Part shown: positions 39,688-48,987 of the stretch, piece by piece | Layout: each line of letters starts with the position of its first letter | How positions within the stretch are numbered: position 1 is the stretch's first letter | Assembly: GCA_938048185.1 (NCBI GenBank) | Contig: CALIVT010000030.1 | Span: 1 to 64,000, forward strand | Length of the DNA stretch: 64,000 bases | Direction of reading: 5' to 3' | Source: an uncultured Arenicella sp. | Lineage (GTDB): Bacteria > Pseudomonadota > Gammaproteobacteria > Arenicellales > Arenicellaceae | Notes under the pieces: model-generated | Database searches by the model: none | Told to the model about the DNA's origin: nothing | Seen by the model: the letters and a program-made list of their open reading frames with translations, nothing else | Made by a program: the position numbers and the translations under genes

Positions 39688-41073
39688 ATGACTCACTCCT
39701 CTAATACACGTTCACCTAAAGACTCAGATTTACGCATAAGCCAAGAAGTAAACTTTGATGGTCTTATCGGTCCTTCGCACAATTACGGTGGGTTATCGCA
39801 TGGCAATATTGCGTCTAAAACAAATGCCTTAAGGGTTTCACAACCTCGCAAAGCGGCATTACAAGGCTTAGAGAAAATGCAATACCTGCGCAGTCTCGGT
39901 TTGCATCAAGGTGTATTGTTACCACAACAGCGCCCGCATTTACCGACCTTGCGTGCCTTAGGTTTTAGCGGCAGTGACAGTCGCATCATTGAGCAAGTTT
40001 CTAATGCTGCGCCAGAGCTATTGGCCAGTTGTTATTCGGCCTCGAGTATGTGGACTGCAAACGCTTGTACCGTGGCTCCTAGCGCTGATACGACGGACAG
40101 TAAAGTGCATTTTACACCGGCGAATTTATCGAGCATGTTTCATCGTTCACTCGAACACGAATCGACGGGTAAATTACTTAAGGCGATTTTCAATAATGAG
40201 CAATACTTCTCACACCATAATGCCTTGCCTATGGTGAGCCATTTTGGCGACGAGGGTGCTGCCAATCACAATCGCTTTGCCGAGGACTATGGACAAACTG
40301 GAGTGCAGCTATTCGTATACGGGCGCTATGCATTTCGTGAAAACAAGGTTGCTACTGCCAAGTTTCCAAGTCGTCAGACCTATGAGGCATCGCTGGCGAT
40401 AAGTCGGCTGCATCAACTTGATGCTGAACGAACTGTCTTCGCGCAGCAAAACCCTAAGATTATTGATGTTGGCGCGTTTCATAATGACGTCGTCAGTGTC
40501 TCAAACCGAAATACGTTTTTTATGCACGAAGAAGCCTTTCTTAACAAAGAGCTTATGCAACGCGAATTGCAGCGTAAATATGGCGAGCAAAAGCTGCACT
40601 TTATTGAAGTGCCCACCGAGCAAGTGTCGTTGCAAGCAGCGGTGAAATCGTATTTATTTAACTCACAGTTAATCACGTTGGCCGGGCAAGACGGCATGGC
40701 GTTGATATTGCCTGAAGAGAGCCGCGAGAACGCAGAAGTGTTCGCCTATTTAGACTCGTTGCTAGCCGCCGACACACCGATTAAAGACATAAAGTTTGTT
40801 GATGTGCGTCAGAGCATGCAAAACGGGGGAGGTCCAGCCTGCCTGCGTTTACGCGTGGCGCTTAGTCAATCTGAACTTGCTGCCGTGAACCAAAAATTCA
40901 TACTCGATGATGCTTTGCTAACGACGCTTAATGACTGGGTAAATCGTCACTATCGTGAGCAGATTGAACCGAATGATTTGGCCGACCCTAGTTTGGCGCA
41001 AGAAAGTTTTACCGCGCTAGATGAGCTTACTCAAATCTTCGAGTTGGGGTCGTTCTATGAGTTTCAACAATAG
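39688..41073 (+). CDS. astB: N-succinylarginine dihydrolase
   Basis: 461 residues against the usual 445; about 17 extra residues precede EVNFDGLIGPSHNYGGLSHGN. Second AST step: succinylarginine to succinylornithine, CO2 and two ammonia. Pentein fold with MWTANACTVAPSADT, FTPANLSSMFHRSLE, the catalytic His/Cys segments AFHNDVVSVSNRN and MQNGGGPACLRLRV. Three bases after astA, eleven before astE. Confidence 0.95.
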   Translation: MTHSSNTRSPKDSDLRISQEVNFDGLIGPSHNYGGLSHGNIASKTNALRVSQPRKAALQGLEKMQYLRSLGLHQGVLLPQQRPHLPTLRALGFSGSDSRIIEQVSNAAPELLASCYSASSMWTANACTVAPSADTTDSKVHFTPANLSSMFHRSLEHESTGKLLKAIFNNEQYFSHHNALPMVSHFGDEGAANHNRFAEDYGQTGVQLFVYGRYAFRENKVATAKFPSRQTYEASLAISRLHQLDAERTVFAQQNPKIIDVGAFHNDVVSVSNRNTFFMHEEAFLNKELMQRELQRKYGEQKLHFIEVPTEQVSLQAAVKSYLFNSQLITLAGQDGMALILPEESRENAEVFAYLDSLLAADTPIKDIKFVDVRQSMQNGGGPACLRLRVALSQSELAAVNQKFILDDALLTTLNDWVNRHYREQIEPNDLADPSLAQESFTALDELTQIFELGSFYEFQQ

Positions 41074-41084
41074 GTCGATAGGTA

Positions 41085-42059
41085 ATGAGTTTTTTAGAGC
41101 ATAGCCTAGAGCATGAATTGAGCGCTCCTGAGCATTCTTTGCAGCTCGATACGGGCGTACGTTTAGAATTTCTGGATACCGGTATTTTACGTGTGCGACC
41201 GCTTAGTGGCGGTCACTATCGAGTGCTTATCTCTTGTGGTATTCATGGTAACGAGACGGCACCAATGGAAATGGTCGATCAGCTTTTCGCTGAAATTAAA
41301 TCAGGCGAGTTAGCGGTTAACAATGAGTTGTTGTTTATTATTGGTAACCCGCCCGCGGCCAACAAGGCTAAGCGCTTTGTCGATGAAAATTTGAACCGAT
41401 TGTTTTCGGGTAAGCACCAAGGCTCTACTACTCAAGAAGCCGCACGCGCAAGGCGAATTGAACAGGTCACCTCGGCTTATTTCGCCGAGGGCTCTGAGCC
41501 GCGTTTGCACTACGATTTGCATACCGCTATTCGTGGTTCGCAGTTTGAAAAATTCGCGGTGTACCCGTACCTACATAAGCGCCATTGGTCCACACCGCAG
41601 ATCGGCTTTCTTGAGCGCTGTGGTTTAGGCGCAGTATTATTGTCGAACCAACCTTCCGGCACTTTTTCGTATTTCACCAGCCACCAATTTGGCGCAGATG
41701 CGTTCACGGTAGAGCTTGGCAAGGTTGAGAAGTTCGGTGACAACGACATGACTAAATTCGCTGATGCGATGCAAGGTTTAAGAGGTTTAGTGGATGCTTC
41801 TGAACGTTTTGAGAGCGAGCCAAGGTCGATTCAAGTGTTCGAAGTCGTTGAAGAGGTGATTAAACGTAGCGACAACTTTAAGTTGCATTTCGCCGACGAC
41901 GCTAACAATTTTACCGAGTTCGCCAAAGGCGCTGTGTTAGCGACAGATATAGATTACGAATACAAGACTCAGCGAGACGGTGAACGCTTTGTTTTTCCTA
42001 TAACGAATGTGCCAATTGGCCAACGTGCGATGTTGGTTGTCGCGCCCACTTCGATCTAA
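41085..42059 (+). CDS. astE: Succinylglutamate desuccinylase
   Basis: 324 residues. Zinc carboxypeptidase-like (M14-related AstE/aspartoacylase). Zinc ligands in CGIHGNETAP and HYDLHTAIR, substrate Arg/Asn in DENLNRLFSG, and the general acid Glu in FTVELGKVEKFG. It normally performs the last AST step, succinylglutamate to glutamate and succinate. Here it is followed after 6 bases by an ArgC homologue instead of AstC or AstD. Confidence 0.93.
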   Translation: MSFLEHSLEHELSAPEHSLQLDTGVRLEFLDTGILRVRPLSGGHYRVLISCGIHGNETAPMEMVDQLFAEIKSGELAVNNELLFIIGNPPAANKAKRFVDENLNRLFSGKHQGSTTQEAARARRIEQVTSAYFAEGSEPRLHYDLHTAIRGSQFEKFAVYPYLHKRHWSTPQIGFLERCGLGAVLLSNQPSGTFSYFTSHQFGADAFTVELGKVEKFGDNDMTKFADAMQGLRGLVDASERFESEPRSIQVFEVVEEVIKRSDNFKLHFADDANNFTEFAKGAVLATDIDYEYKTQRDGERFVFPITNVPIGQRAMLVVAPTSI

Positions 42060-42065
42060 ATTCTT

Positions 42066-43148
42066 ATGACTAAAATCAGTAAAACTAGCACCCGTAAAAC
42101 CAAGGTATCAATCATTGGCGGTTCCGGCTTTTTATCAGCCGAGCTATTGCGAAATTTATTGCCGCGCGATGACGTTGAACTACTGCGTGTTTCAAGCAAA
42201 GACCACATTGGCCAAAATATTGGTCAGGTGCACCGTTCTTTCTATGGTTTGAGTGACCTAGTCTTAGAGGACATTCCGCCGATTGAGTGCGTGGCAGGCG
42301 CCGACATCGTGTTCTTAGCGATGCCGCACATTATTACCGCGAAGGTTGCGATGGCGTTATTCGAGACTGATGTTCGAATTATTGATTTGTCGGGCGATTT
42401 TCGTTTGCAAAACCTAAACGATTACACACGTGTCTATGCGCCAGAGCATCCGTGCCCCGAACGCTTGGGAACCTTCGTTTACGGCATGCCCGAGTTGTAC
42501 GCTGAGCAAATTAAAACCGCTAAGCATGTCGCTAACCCTGGTTGCTTTGCCACGTGTATTGCCGCTTCTTTGTTGCCATTAGCCAAAGCGGGGCAGCTTT
42601 CTAATAAAAATGTTCGGCTGGTCGCACTCACCGGTTCCAGCGGCTCGGGCGTGCACCCACAAGCAGGCAATCACCACACCATACGCTCAAATAATATCAA
42701 GGCGTACAAAGTGTTTAACCATCAGCACGAACCCGAGATTATTCAAACCTTAGGCGCCGCTGGGGGCGAGAATGTGTCACTCGACTTTGTACCCGTGTCG
42801 GCCCCGCTGACTCGCGGAATGATGTCAATTGCTCAAGTGGACGCTCCAGACGGAGTGGATGAAGCGCAATTGCGAGCTCAGTATCAAGAGTATTTTAAGG
42901 ACTTTCCGCTTATCTCAGTATTGCCAAAAGGCATGACGCCGGAGGTGGTCTCGGTTAAAAACACCTTGCGTATTGAAATTGGCTTGGATATCAAAACTGA
43001 CCCAGTATCAGGCGCGCGCACGCTGTGTGCGATCGCGGCACTCGACAATTTGATCAAAGGCGGAGCGGGGCAGGCTATTCAAAACTTTAACTTAATGACC
43101 GGCCATGAAAACGCGTATCAGTTACAGCAACCCGGCATGTGGCCTTAA
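42066..43148 (+). CDS. argC: N-acyl-gamma-glutamyl-phosphate reductase, ArgC type
   Basis: 360 residues. NAD(P)-binding loop SIIGGSGFLSAELLRNLL, the catalytic Cys in VANPGCFATCIAASLLP, and the conserved NIKAYKVFNHQHEPEI and PVSAPLTRGMM segments. In arginine synthesis it reduces N-acetylglutamyl phosphate to the semialdehyde. The segment PERLGTFVYGMPELYAEQI and the long GSSGSGVHPQAGNHHTIRSNN loop look unlike the E. coli enzyme and nearer to Bacteroidetes or LysY-like relatives (my impression, not computed). It is locked into the ast operon, so it may act on N-succinyl intermediates in the reverse direction (inference). Confidence 0.88.
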   Translation: MTKISKTSTRKTKVSIIGGSGFLSAELLRNLLPRDDVELLRVSSKDHIGQNIGQVHRSFYGLSDLVLEDIPPIECVAGADIVFLAMPHIITAKVAMALFETDVRIIDLSGDFRLQNLNDYTRVYAPEHPCPERLGTFVYGMPELYAEQIKTAKHVANPGCFATCIAASLLPLAKAGQLSNKNVRLVALTGSSGSGVHPQAGNHHTIRSNNIKAYKVFNHQHEPEIIQTLGAAGGENVSLDFVPVSAPLTRGMMSIAQVDAPDGVDEAQLRAQYQEYFKDFPLISVLPKGMTPEVVSVKNTLRIEIGLDIKTDPVSGARTLCAIAALDNLIKGGAGQAIQNFNLMTGHENAYQLQQPGMWP

Positions 43149-43150
43149 GC

Positions 43151-43981
43151 ATGTCGAGCACGGTTATCAAGCCCATTGCGGTGGTCAAAGTTGGCGGTGA
43201 CATGTTGTTGCATGCGAGTGATCGACAGGGTTTTGCCGAAAATGTAAAAGACCTTATCGACGCCGGCTGGCAGTGTGTGATATTGCACGGCGGTGGACCA
43301 CAGCTCAACGAGCTGCAAGAGCTACATGGCCTGGAGCCTAATAAAGTCGATGGCCGTCGAATAACCAGCGTGGATGACCTACGAGTGGTCAAACAAGCCT
43401 TATGTGGCGAAGTGAATGTTGATTTAGTCGCGGCACTGCTGGGCGCTGGCATTAATGCCTTTGGCTGCCACGGTGCTTCTGGTTTGTTAATCGAAGCTGA
43501 GAAACGGCCAGCCAAGGACATGGGGGTTCATGGTCTTATCGATTTTGGTGAGGTTGGCGATGTGCTGGGTGTGAATGTCGACCTTCTCTATACATTACTC
43601 AAAGCGGATTTGGTTCCGGTTGTCGCGTCGCTAGGAGCGAGTCGCGATGGCCGTGTTTTTAATATCAATGCTGACACCACGGTGTCTGCGATTGCCAGCA
43701 GCGTAAAGGCCGAGCTGTTAATTTTATCGACTATGGTGGGTGGTGTTTTTAGCGATATAAATGACCCATTGACTCGGGTTCCTCAGCTAAATGCTGAGTT
43801 CGCTGCCGGCCTCATCAAAGAAGGTGTTATACGTGATGGAATGATTCCGAAAGTACAAGAGGCCTTAGCGCTGCTTGAAAAAGGCGTGGCTAGTATTGTT
43901 ATCGCTAATGCGTCTAAAAGCGGCGCTTTTCTCGATTTGACACGTGGTAGTGCACGCCACGGTACGCGTTTAGTAAAGTAA
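43151..43981 (+). CDS. argB: N-acetylglutamate kinase-like amino acid kinase, ArgB type
   Basis: 276 residues from ATG 43151, two bases after the argC stop; GTG 43139 would overlap argC by 10 bases. Amino-acid kinase fold: AVVKVGGDMLL, VILHGGGPQLNELQ, GRRITSVDDLRVVKQALCGEVNVDL, DLVPVVASLGASRDGRVFNINADTTVSAIA and GVIRDGMIPKVQEALALLEKGV. Normally it phosphorylates N-acetylglutamate. Directly after argC at the end of the ast run, it could run backward and make ATP from an N-acyl-glutamyl phosphate (hypothesis). Confidence 0.9.
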   Translation: MSSTVIKPIAVVKVGGDMLLHASDRQGFAENVKDLIDAGWQCVILHGGGPQLNELQELHGLEPNKVDGRRITSVDDLRVVKQALCGEVNVDLVAALLGAGINAFGCHGASGLLIEAEKRPAKDMGVHGLIDFGEVGDVLGVNVDLLYTLLKADLVPVVASLGASRDGRVFNINADTTVSAIASSVKAELLILSTMVGGVFSDINDPLTRVPQLNAEFAAGLIKEGVIRDGMIPKVQEALALLEKGVASIVIANASKSGAFLDLTRGSARHGTRLVK

Positions 43982-44075
43982 CATTTACCCCGTTAGCGCA
44001 GTGCTCGACTGCAATTGGATTTTGCGACTGGACTTTGTGGTTTGGGCGCGCGGCGTGCGAAAATGACTATATCGC

Positions 44076-44098
44076 AAATAGGAATGTCTATTTTTTTT
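44076..44098 (+). terminator. Weak terminator-like hairpin after argB
   Basis: AAATAG (44076-44081) pairs with CTATTT (44088-44093) around GAATG(T), and the T-run continues to 44098. The stem is AT-rich, so strength is doubtful. It would end the ast-arg operon before the acyl-CoA dehydrogenase genes. Confidence 0.4.
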
Positions 44099-44218
44099 CG
44101 CAAGGCCAAAACTATTGATCGTAAAGTGGAAATTTGTCGGTTTGACCTCTAGTTTTTCACGCTGTCGGTAGTAAACTCTGCCGTCTATCGAAAATTAACT
44201 TAGTAGTGGAGAGCGTCG

Positions 44219-45394
44219 ATGGACAATAGTTTTTCAGCCGCAGATATTGAATTTCAACAAGAAGTTCGCGATTTTTTTAAGGTAGCCTACACCGATGAGC
44301 TGCGCCGAGACGTAGAAGCGGGTGAGAACCACAAGCAGGTAATGGTCGAATGGCAGCGCAAGTTAAATGACAAAGGCTGGTTTGCGCCAGATTGGCCAGT
44401 AGAGGTCGGTGGCACCGATTGGACTCCCGTACAAAAATTTATCTATGAAACTGAGCGTTGCGACGCGGGCGCACCTGACGTAGTGCCGTTTGGTGTCCGA
44501 ATGGTGGCCCCGGTGATCTTCACCTTTGGCAATGATGAACAAAAACAGCGATTCTTACCCCGTATTCTCTCAAGTGAAGATTGGTGGTGCCAAGGCTATT
44601 CAGAGCCAGGCGCGGGTTCTGATTTAGCCGCTTTACAAACTAAAGCAAGCAAAGACGGTGATGATTATATAGTCAACGGCGCGAAAATATGGACCACCTA
44701 TGCGCAACATGCGGATTGGATTTTCTGCTTAGTACGCACCGGTAACTTCGAAAAGCGCCAGCAAGGTATTAGCTTCATATTGATTGATATGAACTCAGAG
44801 GGCGTCACGGTTAACCCCATCCACTCTATTGATAATCACCACAGCTTAAACGAAGTGGTGTTTGACAATGTGCGTGTACCGCAAGCGAACTTAATTGGTG
44901 CCGAAAACCAAGGTTGGACCTACGCTAAGGCATTGCTCGCTCACGAGCGCACGTCAATAGCCGGTGTTGCAGACAGCCGACGTTGGTTACGCGACATTAT
45001 TGAGCTAGCCAAAGAGCAGACGAATTATCAAGGTAAGTTGATTGACGACCCACTTTTTCAAACTCGATTATCGAACATTGAAATTGATTTAATGGCACTC
45101 GAGTACATGGAGCTTAGAGTTTTGGCTAAGCTGTCGTCGGGCGACACCCCGGGGCCCGAATCATCGTTGCTAAAGATTAAGGGCACCGAGATTCAGCAGT
45201 CGCTGCAAGAGCTGCGTATGCAAACCATTGGCGCTTATTCAGGGTCTTTGCACTTAGAGCACTTTAACAACGACCTGCAGCGCTTGGGCTCTTATTCGCG
45301 CCGGGCCTATATGTATGGGCGAGCAGCAACTATTTATGGCGGCTCTAATGAAGTGCAGCGTAACGTAATTTCTAAAGCCGTTTTAGGTTTGTAG
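44219..45394 (+). CDS. Acyl-CoA dehydrogenase, large-subunit-like
   Basis: 391 residues. FAD-dependent dehydrogenase: N-terminal helical domain, beta domain with QGYSEPGAGSDLAALQTKA and VNGAKIWTTYAQHADWIFCLVRT, and C-terminal helices ending YGRAATIYGGSNEVQRNVISKAVLGL. Similar to the large partner of paired dehydrogenases such as the pimeloyl-CoA type. The next gene, 15 bases away, encodes a second dehydrogenase, so a heteromer is likely. GGAG precedes the ATG. Confidence 0.9.
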   Translation: MDNSFSAADIEFQQEVRDFFKVAYTDELRRDVEAGENHKQVMVEWQRKLNDKGWFAPDWPVEVGGTDWTPVQKFIYETERCDAGAPDVVPFGVRMVAPVIFTFGNDEQKQRFLPRILSSEDWWCQGYSEPGAGSDLAALQTKASKDGDDYIVNGAKIWTTYAQHADWIFCLVRTGNFEKRQQGISFILIDMNSEGVTVNPIHSIDNHHSLNEVVFDNVRVPQANLIGAENQGWTYAKALLAHERTSIAGVADSRRWLRDIIELAKEQTNYQGKLIDDPLFQTRLSNIEIDLMALEYMELRVLAKLSSGDTPGPESSLLKIKGTEIQQSLQELRMQTIGAYSGSLHLEHFNNDLQRLGSYSRRAYMYGRAATIYGGSNEVQRNVISKAVLGL

Positions 45395-45409
45395 ACTGAG
45401 AGTTTAACA

Positions 45410-46549
45410 ATGAATTTTGATTACAGTGAAGAGCAAAATATGCTCAAAGAGAGCATCGTGCGTTGGGCGCAGGATAGTTATAGTTTTGATCAACGTCTTG
45501 TTGGGGCGGAGTCCGATACGGGCTTTAGCAAAGAGCACTACAGCACTTTTGCAGAACTTGGTTGGTTATCAGTGCCATTCTCCGAAGAAGTTGGCGGTTA
45601 TGGTGGCAGCGTGGTCGATGTGGCGGCAATTATGGAAGAGTTTGGTAAGGCCTTAGTGGTTGAGCCTGTGTTCCCAAATTTAATTTTATTTGGTGGTTTA
45701 CTGCAAGCGTGTAATGACAGTGCCGTTAAGGCTGAATTAATACCGCAGGTGATCGATGGTAGTTTAATGGGCGCGGTTGCGATGTATGAGCCGCAGGCTC
45801 GTTTTGATGTCAGCAATATCTCAACCACAGCCACCGAAACGTCGGACGGTTACGCAATCAGCGGTGTTAAGTCGGTGGTACTTGGTGGCGCGCATGCGAG
45901 TAAATTAATTGTTGTTGCGCGCACCGCGGGCGGGCAAACAGATGAAGCGGGTTTGAGCTTATTCTTAGTTGATGCAAATGCCACCGGTGTGACGCTAAAC
46001 GCCTACCCACTAATGGATGGCCAACAAGTTGCCGACATTGAGTTCACTAATGTGCCAGGTCAATTAATTAGTGAGCTTAATAATGCCGCGCCAATTATTG
46101 ACGAGGTACTAACTTTGGCGCATATCGCCCTATGCGCCGAAGCCGTGGGCATTATGGAGGTGTTAAACCGAACGACCGTCGAATACACCAAAACGCGTAA
46201 GCAATTTGGTGTGGCGATCAGCTCATTCCAAGCGTTGCAACATCGTATGGTCGATACGTTTATGTCTTACGAGCAGGCTAAGTCTTTGTTGGTTGGTACT
46301 TTGTGTGAGTTGACCGATGAGCGCACCAGCGAACAACGTGCTGTTAAAATTGTAAATGCCTTGCGCACCTTGATTGCTAAAACGGGTAAGCATATCGGTG
46401 ACGAAGCGATTCAACTACACGGTGGCATGGGGTTAACCGATGAAATGAGTGTTGGTCACTATGTTAAACGTTTGATGATGATTAATTTGATGTTTGGCAA
46501 CGGTGATTTCTTCCAACATCAGTTTAATCAAGCTGCTTACAATAGTTAA
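45410..46549 (+). CDS. Acyl-CoA dehydrogenase, small-subunit-like
   Basis: 379 residues. Opens NFDYSEEQNMLKESIVRWAQD and has a weaker FAD-binding centre (GAVAMYEPQARFDVSN, ISGVKSVVLGGAHASKLIVVART). The helical end (TKTRKQFGVAISSFQALQHRMVDTFMSYEQAKSL, AIQLHGGMGLTDEMSVGHYVKRL) is typical of the family. It probably forms a complex with the preceding protein. The substrate is unknown; the thiolase downstream suggests beta-oxidation of an unusual acyl chain. Confidence 0.88.
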   Translation: MNFDYSEEQNMLKESIVRWAQDSYSFDQRLVGAESDTGFSKEHYSTFAELGWLSVPFSEEVGGYGGSVVDVAAIMEEFGKALVVEPVFPNLILFGGLLQACNDSAVKAELIPQVIDGSLMGAVAMYEPQARFDVSNISTTATETSDGYAISGVKSVVLGGAHASKLIVVARTAGGQTDEAGLSLFLVDANATGVTLNAYPLMDGQQVADIEFTNVPGQLISELNNAAPIIDEVLTLAHIALCAEAVGIMEVLNRTTVEYTKTRKQFGVAISSFQALQHRMVDTFMSYEQAKSLLVGTLCELTDERTSEQRAVKIVNALRTLIAKTGKHIGDEAIQLHGGMGLTDEMSVGHYVKRLMMINLMFGNGDFFQHQFNQAAYNS

Positions 46550-46563
46550 AGCGAGCGAGAAGA

Positions 46564-46587
46564 GGGGGGGGCTAAGCGGCCCTTTTT
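46564..46587 (+). terminator. Possible terminator between the dehydrogenase and thiolase genes
   Basis: A run of eight G leads into GGGC (46569-46572), loop TAAGCG, GCCC (46579-46582), then TTTTT. Short stem; it may only reduce read-through. Confidence 0.4.
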
Positions 46588-46627
46588 AGTTAAATTCGAC
46601 TTACTAAATAGAAACCGAGAAAAGATT

Positions 46628-47806
46628 ATGAAAGACGCAGTTATTGTATCCACCGCCCGAACCCCGATTGGCAAAGCGTATCGAGGTGGTTTTAATGATC
46701 TACACAGCGCGACTCTAGGTGCAACGGCGGTGAGTGCTGCGGTTGAACGTGCAGCTATCGACCCCGCTGAAGTAGACGACATCATTATGGGCGCTGCGTT
46801 GCAGCAAGGTGCACAAGGCGGCAATATTGCGCGTCAAATAGGTTTGCGTGCTGGCTTGCCTAGTTCGGTTGCTGGTATGTCCATTGATCGCCAATGTTCG
46901 TCTGGTTTAATGTCGGTGGCGACTGCCGCCAAGCAGATAATTGTTGACGGCATGACCACTGTCATTGGCGGTGGCGTAGACAGTATCAGCCTAGTACAAA
47001 ACGATAAAATGAACTTACATCGCGCGGTTGATAAAGAACTGGTCGCGATACATCCACACGTTTATATGCCGATGCTGCAAACCGCTGAAGTGGTTGCTAA
47101 ACGCTATGGCATCAGCCGTGACGCAATGGATGAGTATGGCTTACAGTCGCAAACACGCACCATAGCAGGCTATGAAGCGGGTAACTTTGCGGATGAGTTG
47201 GTGCCGGTAAGTTGCACCAAACTTGTTTATGACAAAGAGACTAAAGAAGCCTCTAAGCACGATGTCACCGTTAGTCGAGACGAGGGCTTGCGCGCCACTA
47301 CCGCTGAAGGCCTTGCGGGTTTAAGAACCGTTATAGATGGTGGCACAATCACTGCCGGTAACGCGTCGCAACTTTCCGACGGTGCCTCAGCGCAGGTGCT
47401 TATGGACGCTAAGGTTGCGGAGCAGCGCAATATCGAACCATTGGGAATTTATCGCGGTATGGCGGTTGCCGGGTGCGAACCCGACGAAATGGGCATTGGC
47501 CCTGTGTTTGCCGTACCTAAGCTACTTAAGCAGAATGGTCTAACGGTTGATGACATAGGGCTGTGGGAGTTGAACGAAGCGTTTGCGGTCCAGGTTCTCT
47601 ATTGCCGCGATAAGTTGGGGATTGATAATGCCAATTTAAACGTTAATGGTGGCGCTATTTCCGTGGGTCACCCGTATGGCATGAGCGGTTCGCGTATGAT
47701 TGGACACGCACTGATTGAAGGTAAGCGGCGCGGTGTTAGGTATGTGGTGGTTACTATGTGTGTCGGTGGTGGTATGGGTGCAGCTGGCTTATTTGAAGTT
47801 GCTTAA
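46628..47806 (+). CDS. Acetyl-CoA acyltransferase (thiolase family)
   Basis: 392 residues. The acylated Cys is in [17 protein letters not shown], the His in [14 protein letters not shown] and the second Cys in [38 protein letters not shown] is the usual substrate loop. It cleaves 3-ketoacyl-CoA or condenses acetyl-CoA units. Follows the paired dehydrogenases on the same strand. It is different from the fadA copy at 56247. Confidence 0.92.
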   Translation: MKDAVIVSTARTPIGKAYRGGFNDLHSATLGATAVSAAVERAAIDPAEVDDIIMGAALQQGAQGGNIARQIGLRAGLPSSVAGMSIDRQCSSGLMSVATAAKQIIVDGMTTVIGGGVDSISLVQNDKMNLHRAVDKELVAIHPHVYMPMLQTAEVVAKRYGISRDAMDEYGLQSQTRTIAGYEAGNFADELVPVSCTKLVYDKETKEASKHDVTVSRDEGLRATTAEGLAGLRTVIDGGTITAGNASQLSDGASAQVLMDAKVAEQRNIEPLGIYRGMAVAGCEPDEMGIGPVFAVPKLLKQNGLTVDDIGLWELNEAFAVQVLYCRDKLGIDNANLNVNGGAISVGHPYGMSGSRMIGHALIEGKRRGVRYVVVTMCVGGGMGAAGLFEVA

Positions 47807-47883
47807 AGATGGTATATGGAGAAGTAGCGTGAGAAATTCACGCGTTGCTTTGCCTAACACTCACAACAACACGGAACGCAGTC

Positions 47884-48987
47884 ATGCTTAAATTATACGG
47901 TTCTCGGTTCTCGCTTTATACCGGTAAAGCGAGATCGTACTTGCGTAAAAAAGGCATTCCTTTTGAGGAAGTTACGTCGACGCTATCCGTATATAAGAAC
48001 TTTATTATTCCGCGCACTGGGGTTCGGTTTATTCCAGTGGTGCAAACCGAGGATGATCAGGTTATTCAAGACACGACGGTAATCATTGACACTCTTGAAA
48101 CACAATACCCCGAAAATTCGGTTTACCCAGTCACACCTAAACAAAAACTGGCCTCACTGCTACTTGAAGTCTATGGCGATGAATGGCTATTGATACCGGC
48201 GATGCACTATCGGTGGAACTTCCCCGAGAAAAATGAAACCTTTATTTACGGCGAATTCGGTAGCATGGTCATGCCTAAAGCGCCGAGGTTCATTCAGCGT
48301 TTTCTCGGCAAGAAAATAGGTAATAAATTTAAAGGCTTTGTACCGCGCCTTGGTATTACTGACCAGAACATCCCGGCAATAGAAGCGTCATACGAACAGT
48401 TATTGCAGGACCTCAATGTGCATTTTTCCAAACATGATTTTTTGCTTGGCGGCCGCCCATCAATCGCCGATTTTGGCTTTATGGGCCCCTTATATGCGCA
48501 CCTTTTCCGTGACCCAGCGCCGGGAGAATTGATGCACCGACTTGCGCCTGAAGTATGCCGCTGGGTTGAACGAATGAATAGCAACGAGGTTGCGACTGGC
48601 GAATTTTTGGCGAACGATGAAATCCCCTCGACGCTGATTCCTGTCTTAAAACGTATGGCGAGCGAACATTTACCTGTGCTATTAGATACGGATAAAAAGT
48701 TGAGTGAATGGCGTGAGCAGAACCCCGATAAAATCGAGGTCGATCGCGTTATCGGCACGCATCGATTTAGTGTCGAAGGCTCGGAAAATACGCGCGCTGT
48801 ATTACCCCACGTGCTCTGGATGTTTCGCCGCCCGATTGACTATTACCAGTCGCTGCGAGGCCCCGACTACGATATGGCTGAGGTCGATACGATGTTAGAC
48901 CAAACAGGTTTTGGCGGTGCTTTAACGCAAGACTTGAGTAATAAGTTAGTGCGTTCTGATAATAAAATTATTTTCGAAAATAGTTAG
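47884..48987 (+). CDS. Glutathione S-transferase-like protein, extended form
   Basis: 367 residues from ATG 47884 (GGAA about 9 bases upstream); the open frame begins 13 codons earlier. An N-terminal thioredoxin-like GST domain (LKLYGSRFSLYTGKARSYLRKKGIPFEEV, RFIPVVQTEDDQVIQDTTVIID) and a helical GST_C-like part (ALLGG-type FLLGGRPSIADFGFMGPLYAHLFRD). It is longer than ordinary 200-230 residue GSTs; the last 130 residues match no domain I know. The stop lies inside the 3' end of the convergent regulator (20-base overlap). Confidence 0.75.
   Translation: MLKLYGSRFSLYTGKARSYLRKKGIPFEEVTSTLSVYKNFIIPRTGVRFIPVVQTEDDQVIQDTTVIIDTLETQYPENSVYPVTPKQKLASLLLEVYGDEWLLIPAMHYRWNFPEKNETFIYGEFGSMVMPKAPRFIQRFLGKKIGNKFKGFVPRLGITDQNIPAIEASYEQLLQDLNVHFSKHDFLLGGRPSIADFGFMGPLYAHLFRDPAPGELMHRLAPEVCRWVERMNSNEVATGEFLANDEIPSTLIPVLKRMASEHLPVLLDTDKKLSEWREQNPDKIEVDRVIGTHRFSVEGSENTRAVLPHVLWMFRRPIDYYQSLRGPDYDMAEVDTMLDQTGFGGALTQDLSNKLVRSDNKIIFENS

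Noticed and set aside
43087..43521. 144-codon minus-strand frame across the argC/argB junction
   Set aside because: Antisense shadow of two clear genes; its product is Pro/Ser-rich with no family.
48294..48758. 154-codon minus-strand frame inside the GST-like gene
   Set aside because: Overlaps a supported coding region fully and has no independent start signal.
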